Notes under the pieces: generated by a model | What the model was told of the DNA's origin: nothing | Database searches by the model: none | Seen by the model: only the letters and a program-made list of their open reading frames with translations | Shown here: positions 61,202-64,000 of the stretch, piece by piece | Layout: each line of letters starts with the position of its first letter | How positions within the stretch are numbered: the stretch's first letter is position 1 | NCBI GenBank assembly: GCA_022842725.1 | Contig: JALHOZ010000002.1 | Span: forward strand, 62,001-126,000 | Direction: 5' to 3' | Origin: Saprospiraceae bacterium | Lineage (GTDB): Bacteria; Bacteroidota; Bacteroidia; Chitinophagales; Saprospiraceae | DNA: 64,000 nucleotides | Position numbers and translations under genes: made by a program

Positions 61202-61621
61202 ATGGATAATGTAATAATTAATAAGTCTTCGATTATTGAAAATTGCCTTTTACGTATAAAAGAGGAATATGTTGGTTTTGAAAATGAGCTTGAACAGAAT
61301 TTTACGAAACAAGACTCCATTGTATTAAATATTCAAAGAGCGGTACAATCTTGTATGGATTTAGCCTCTCACATCATTAAAGAAAATAAATGGGGTATTC
61401 CTCAAAACAGCAGAGAAGCTTTTGATATTTTGTATCAAAATCAATATATAAACAAGGACCTGGCAGAAAATTTAAAAAAAATGGTTGGTTTCAGGAATAT
61501 CGCCGTTCATGAATATAAAAATCTGAATCTGAACATACTTAGGAATATTTTAGAAATTCACCTGACAGATCTTGAAAATTTTAAGATTTTGTGTTTGCAT
61601 AAATTGTCCGGTAAACATTGA
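61202..61621 (+). CDS. HEPN/HepT-like ribonuclease (DUF86) toxin
   Basis: 139 residues, all helical. The HEPN motif RX4-6H appears as FRNIAVHEYKNL near the C-terminal third, followed by NLNILRNILEIHLTDLENF. This is the DUF86 type that cleaves RNA and is silenced by AMPylation by the partner MNT protein. It lies 9 bases after the MNT gene. The pair sits inside the polysaccharide locus between ugd and rfbB. Confidence 0.88.
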   Translation: MDNVIINKSSIIENCLLRIKEEYVGFENELEQNFTKQDSIVLNIQRAVQSCMDLASHIIKENKWGIPQNSREAFDILYQNQYINKDLAENLKKMVGFRNIAVHEYKNLNLNILRNILEIHLTDLENFKILCLHKLSGKH

Positions 61622-61752
61622 CGTGGTTTCTGCGGCATTTTTTAAAATAATGTCATTTTCTTACTATTATTTGTTGTTGGATTTGATCCCGAAAACAAAT
61701 TCGGGCATAATCGAAATCTTGCAGATGATGACAAAATGTAGTGTAAAATCTT

Positions 61753-61814
61753 CTTAACCTCAACCTTAACCTTAATCTTAGCCTCAACCTTCTTAACCTT
61801 AGCCTCAACCTTAG
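61753..61814 (+). repeat. Hexamer array (CTYARY) abutting the rfbB start
   Basis: Ten or so units in register with one 3-base break: CTTAAC, CTCAAC, CTTAAC, CTTAAT, CTTAGC, CTCAAC, then CTT, then CTTAAC, CTTAGC, CTCAAC and a final CTTAG. It ends 4 bases before the ATG at 61819 and so fills the ribosome-binding region of rfbB, just like the array before the DegT gene. The 130 bases before it show a CCCGAA/TTCGGG stem (61688-61705) and no gene. Confidence 0.75.
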
Positions 61815-61818
61815 TTAT

Positions 61819-62883
61819 ATGAATATTCTCGTTACCGGTGGTGCCGGATTCATCGGATCACATGTTGTCAGGAGATTGGTGACCCAATATCCAAATTATC
61901 ATATCGTTAATCTTGATGTTTTGACGTATGCGGGAAATCTTGAGAATCTTAAAGATATTCAGCATGCAACAAATTATACTTTTGTCAAAGGAGACATCGG
62001 AGATGAAAACCTGGTTTCAGAAATTTTCGACAAACATCATATAACCCATGTTGTACACCTTGCAGCAGAATCTCATGTGGATCGAAGTATCAAAGATCCG
62101 CTTATCTTTCTGAAAACCAATATATTAGGAACAGCTAATTTGCTTCAGGTTGCCAAAAAATATTGGAATGGCCACTATGATGGCAAACTTTTTTACCATG
62201 TCAGCACGGATGAAGTGTATGGTTCATTGGAAATGAACGATCAAATGTTTACCGAAACTACACCGTATGATCCCCGTTCGCCGTATTCAGCATCCAAAGC
62301 ATCTTCTGATCATTTGGTCAGGGCTTTTTATCATACCTACCACATGCCGGTAGTAATTTCAAACTGTAGTAATAATTACGGTCCCAATCATTTTCCTGAA
62401 AAGTTGATTCCTTTGATCATTCACAATATCATAAACAAAAAACCATTACCGGTTTACGGAAAAGGAGAAAATGTGCGGGATTGGTTGTATGTGGAAGACC
62501 ACGCAAGAGCCATAGATGTCATTCTCCATAATGGAAAGGCAGGTGAAACCTACAATATCGGTGGACATAATGAGTGGAAAAACATTGACATTGTTACTTT
62601 TTTATGTGATGCAATGGATGAAAAACTCGGAAGAAAGACCGGTGAAAGCCGGGAATTGATCACTTATGTCACAGACAGAGCGGGACACGATCTGAGGTAT
62701 GCTATTGACGCTTCCAAAATCAAAAACGAACTGGGTTGGGTTCCTCAGGAGACCTTTGAAACGGGCATAACCAAAACTATAGATTGGTACATGAACAATC
62801 AGGAGTGGTTGGATCACGTTACATCAGGATCCTATAAGGAGTATTATGATATGATGTATGCGGATTCAGCAGATAAAAACTAA
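61819..62883 (+). CDS. rfbB: dTDP-glucose 4,6-dehydratase
   Basis: 354 residues, an extended SDR enzyme. NAD motif NILVTGGAGFIGSHVVRRL, VVHLAAESHVDRSIKDPLIF, catalytic block in VSTDEVYGSLE, YSASKASSDHLVRAFYHTY with Tyr and Lys, SNCSNNYGPNHFPEKLIP and YGKGENVRDWLYVEDHARA. It makes dTDP-4-keto-6-deoxyglucose, the branch point for rhamnose and amino-deoxysugars. With the DegT aminotransferase it suggests an amino-6-deoxysugar, although rfbA, rfbC and rfbD are not in the window. Confidence 0.95.
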   Translation: MNILVTGGAGFIGSHVVRRLVTQYPNYHIVNLDVLTYAGNLENLKDIQHATNYTFVKGDIGDENLVSEIFDKHHITHVVHLAAESHVDRSIKDPLIFLKTNILGTANLLQVAKKYWNGHYDGKLFYHVSTDEVYGSLEMNDQMFTETTPYDPRSPYSASKASSDHLVRAFYHTYHMPVVISNCSNNYGPNHFPEKLIPLIIHNIINKKPLPVYGKGENVRDWLYVEDHARAIDVILHNGKAGETYNIGGHNEWKNIDIVTFLCDAMDEKLGRKTGESRELITYVTDRAGHDLRYAIDASKIKNELGWVPQETFETGITKTIDWYMNNQEWLDHVTSGSYKEYYDMMYADSADKN

Positions 62884-62886
62884 ATC

Positions 62887-63072
62887 ATGTCAGAAAAACC
62901 TAAAAAACCGCATGAATTGTTTGATGATCTCCTGGAAAAACAAAGAGAAATAAAAAAGAATCAGGGACTCGTATCCCTTGAAGAAGCAAGAGCATTGATT
63001 CAAAAACGAAAAGGTGCTGCCGCTATAAAAAAACAAAGGCCCGAAAAAGCACCTGATAATCAAAATCCTTAA
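62887..63072 (+). CDS. Small charged protein between rfbB and wzz
   Basis: 61 residues, rich in Lys, Glu and Gln (KPHELFDDLLEKQREIKK and SLEEARALIQKRKGA). It begins 4 bases after the rfbB stop and ends 3 bases before the next start, so it is probably translated as part of the operon. I do not recognise it. A coiled or disordered helper of the chain-length protein or tyrosine kinase system is a guess. Confidence 0.6.
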   Translation: MSEKPKKPHELFDDLLEKQREIKKNQGLVSLEEARALIQKRKGAAAIKKQRPEKAPDNQNP

Positions 63073-63075
63073 AAA

Positions 63076-64000
63076 ATGCAGGGTACAGACAAAAATATTC
63101 CTCCGGTAAATCCATCCGTCTATCCGCCGGAGGATGAAATCACTTTAAAAGAAATCATTGAAAAAATCCTTGAATTCTGGAGCGAAGTTTGGAGTAAAAA
63201 ATGGTGGATTATCTTATTTTCCATACCGTTTATAGTTTATTTCGGGTATAAAGCAAAAAATGAGCAAATTACGTATTCGGCAAAGTTGACCTATACCCTG
63301 AATGACGGAAGTGGTAGCGGCGGAGCTTTATCAGGTATTCTTGGATCTTTTGGATTGGGAAAAGGAGGAAAAGTAAATCTGGATAAAATTGTCGAATTGT
63401 CAAAATCCAGAAATATCCAACAAAAAGTTTTATTCCAAAAAGTGGAACTCGATACTTTTCCAGGCAAACCGGATTTTATTGCCAATCACATTATCGTTTT
63501 GCATAAATTAGATGAATTATGGACTAATAAAACAAAAGACTGGAAAGGATTTCGTTTTAAACATGGAAATATTTCAGAGTTTTCAGGAGAAGAATTGATG
63601 GCATTTAAAATGCTTTTTGGGAAAATTATTGGAGGTAAAAACGTAAAAAACAATATATTTTCTAATGGTTTTAATGAAGATACCGGGATTTTGACTTTGT
63701 CTGCAACCACAGCCGATGAAGAGTTATCGATTGAATATTGTAATTTGATTTATGATGAAATAAAACAATATTATCTTGTAAATTCCTCAAAAGGAAATAT
63801 GTCGACTTTTGAATTTGCAGAAGCTAAAAGTGATTCCATTTTCAGGACGATGCAGGCCAAGGAGTTTCAATTGGCAAAGTTTAATGATTCACACCGCAAT
63901 CTTACCGACCCGGGATTGCTTACGCAAAAAAAGATAATGGAAACTGAATTATTCAAACTCAAAAACATGTATGCTGAAGTAACCAAAAACAGAGAGTTGG
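63076..64000 (+). CDS. Wzz-like chain-length / tyrosine-kinase-type protein, N-terminal part
   Basis: The frame is open from the ATG at 63076 to the window edge (308 residues seen), so the gene is cut. A proline-rich start (PPVNPSVYPPEDEITLKEII) leads to a membrane helix (WWIILFSIPFIVYFGY), then the periplasmic Wzz domain with a Gly/Ser-rich turn (SGSGGALSGILG) and LTLSATTADEELSIEYCN, then the start of a long helix (FRTMQAKEFQLAKF). The layout is that of Wzz or the Wzc-type protein of polysaccharide polymerase complexes, which set chain length. Whether it carries a tyrosine kinase domain cannot be seen. Confidence 0.85.
   Translation, partial: MQGTDKNIPPVNPSVYPPEDEITLKEIIEKILEFWSEVWSKKWWIILFSIPFIVYFGYKAKNEQITYSAKLTYTLNDGSGSGGALSGILGSFGLGKGGKVNLDKIVELSKSRNIQQKVLFQKVELDTFPGKPDFIANHIIVLHKLDELWTNKTKDWKGFRFKHGNISEFSGEELMAFKMLFGKIIGGKNVKNNIFSNGFNEDTGILTLSATTADEELSIEYCNLIYDEIKQYYLVNSSKGNMSTFEFAEAKSDSIFRTMQAKEFQLAKFNDSHRNLTDPGLLTQKKIMETELFKLKNMYAEVTKNREL

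Noticed and set aside
61688-61705. CCCGAA / TTCGGG stem before the rfbB array as a terminator
   Set aside because: Six base pairs with no following T run; too weak to call a terminator of the toxin-antitoxin pair.
61572-61757. Short plus-strand frame after the HEPN gene
   Set aside because: Its start lies inside the HEPN gene, it has no motif and it runs into the hexamer array.

Overview
The window looks like a chromosomal segment of a Bacteroidota bacterium, most likely a Saprospiraceae-like member of the marine or activated-sludge type. The evidence is low GC, many candidate -7 boxes of the Bacteroidota form TAnnTTTG (mostly TATCTTTG) upstream of genes, the absence of obvious Shine-Dalgarno sites, type IX secretion (T9SS) proteins (PorX-like and PorZ-like, the latter with a C-terminal sorting domain), GSCFA and GIN-domain proteins, and a UpxY-type antiterminator in a capsule or exopolysaccharide locus. 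I cannot name the genus. I saw no rRNA, tRNA, CRISPR array, insertion sequence or prophage.

Layout. 1-7.1 kb: the end of an outer-membrane barrel gene, a CarboxypepD_reg-like protein, and a minus-strand operon of three amidohydrolase paralogues plus an aldehyde dehydrogenase. 7.2-12.4 kb: a short methylmalonyl-CoA mutase-like protein, pyrD, a GT39-type membrane glycosyltransferase with a lipocalin, and a pterin dehydratase with an FMN reductase. 12.7-16.1 kb: a plus-strand trio that fits 4-hydroxyproline breakdown (DapA-like deaminase, ketoglutarate semialdehyde dehydrogenase, proline racemase-family epimerase). 16.1-18.6 kb: mobA, fdhD and an outer-membrane protein. 18.7-20.7 kb: a PadR regulator with a repeated operator, then a PspC gene that appears split at a run of nine A. 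20.8-25.1 kb: a DASS transporter, a small unknown gene, and an ACMSD-kynureninase pair. 25.1-30.8 kb: porZ, nadD, dnaN and a di-haem peroxidase.

30.9-31.5 kb holds the decayed end of an RNase R gene. 31.6-41.4 kb is mostly housekeeping (aroA, OsmC, phoH, SAM hydrolase, aroB, GIN protein, rluF, fabG, sulP). 41.5-53.1 kb carries a UvrD helicase fused to a probable Fe-S RecB-type nuclease, a FAH-family protein, a GSCFA protein, porX, an HD phosphohydrolase and metH.

53.1-64 kb is an accessory surface-polysaccharide locus: an SLBB exporter, a winged-helix protein with a damaged nucleotidyltransferase domain, a UpxY antiterminator, a four-helix-bundle (IVP) gene, a DegT aminotransferase, a broken Uma2 gene, ugd, a HEPN/MNT toxin-antitoxin pair, rfbB, a small unknown protein and the start of a Wzz-like chain-length protein. 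Degenerate hexamer arrays of the CTYARY type end 4-7 bases before the start codons of the DegT gene and rfbB, and an inverted copy precedes the four-helix-bundle gene. With the PspC split and the PadR operator, these arrays are the most interesting non-coding signals here.
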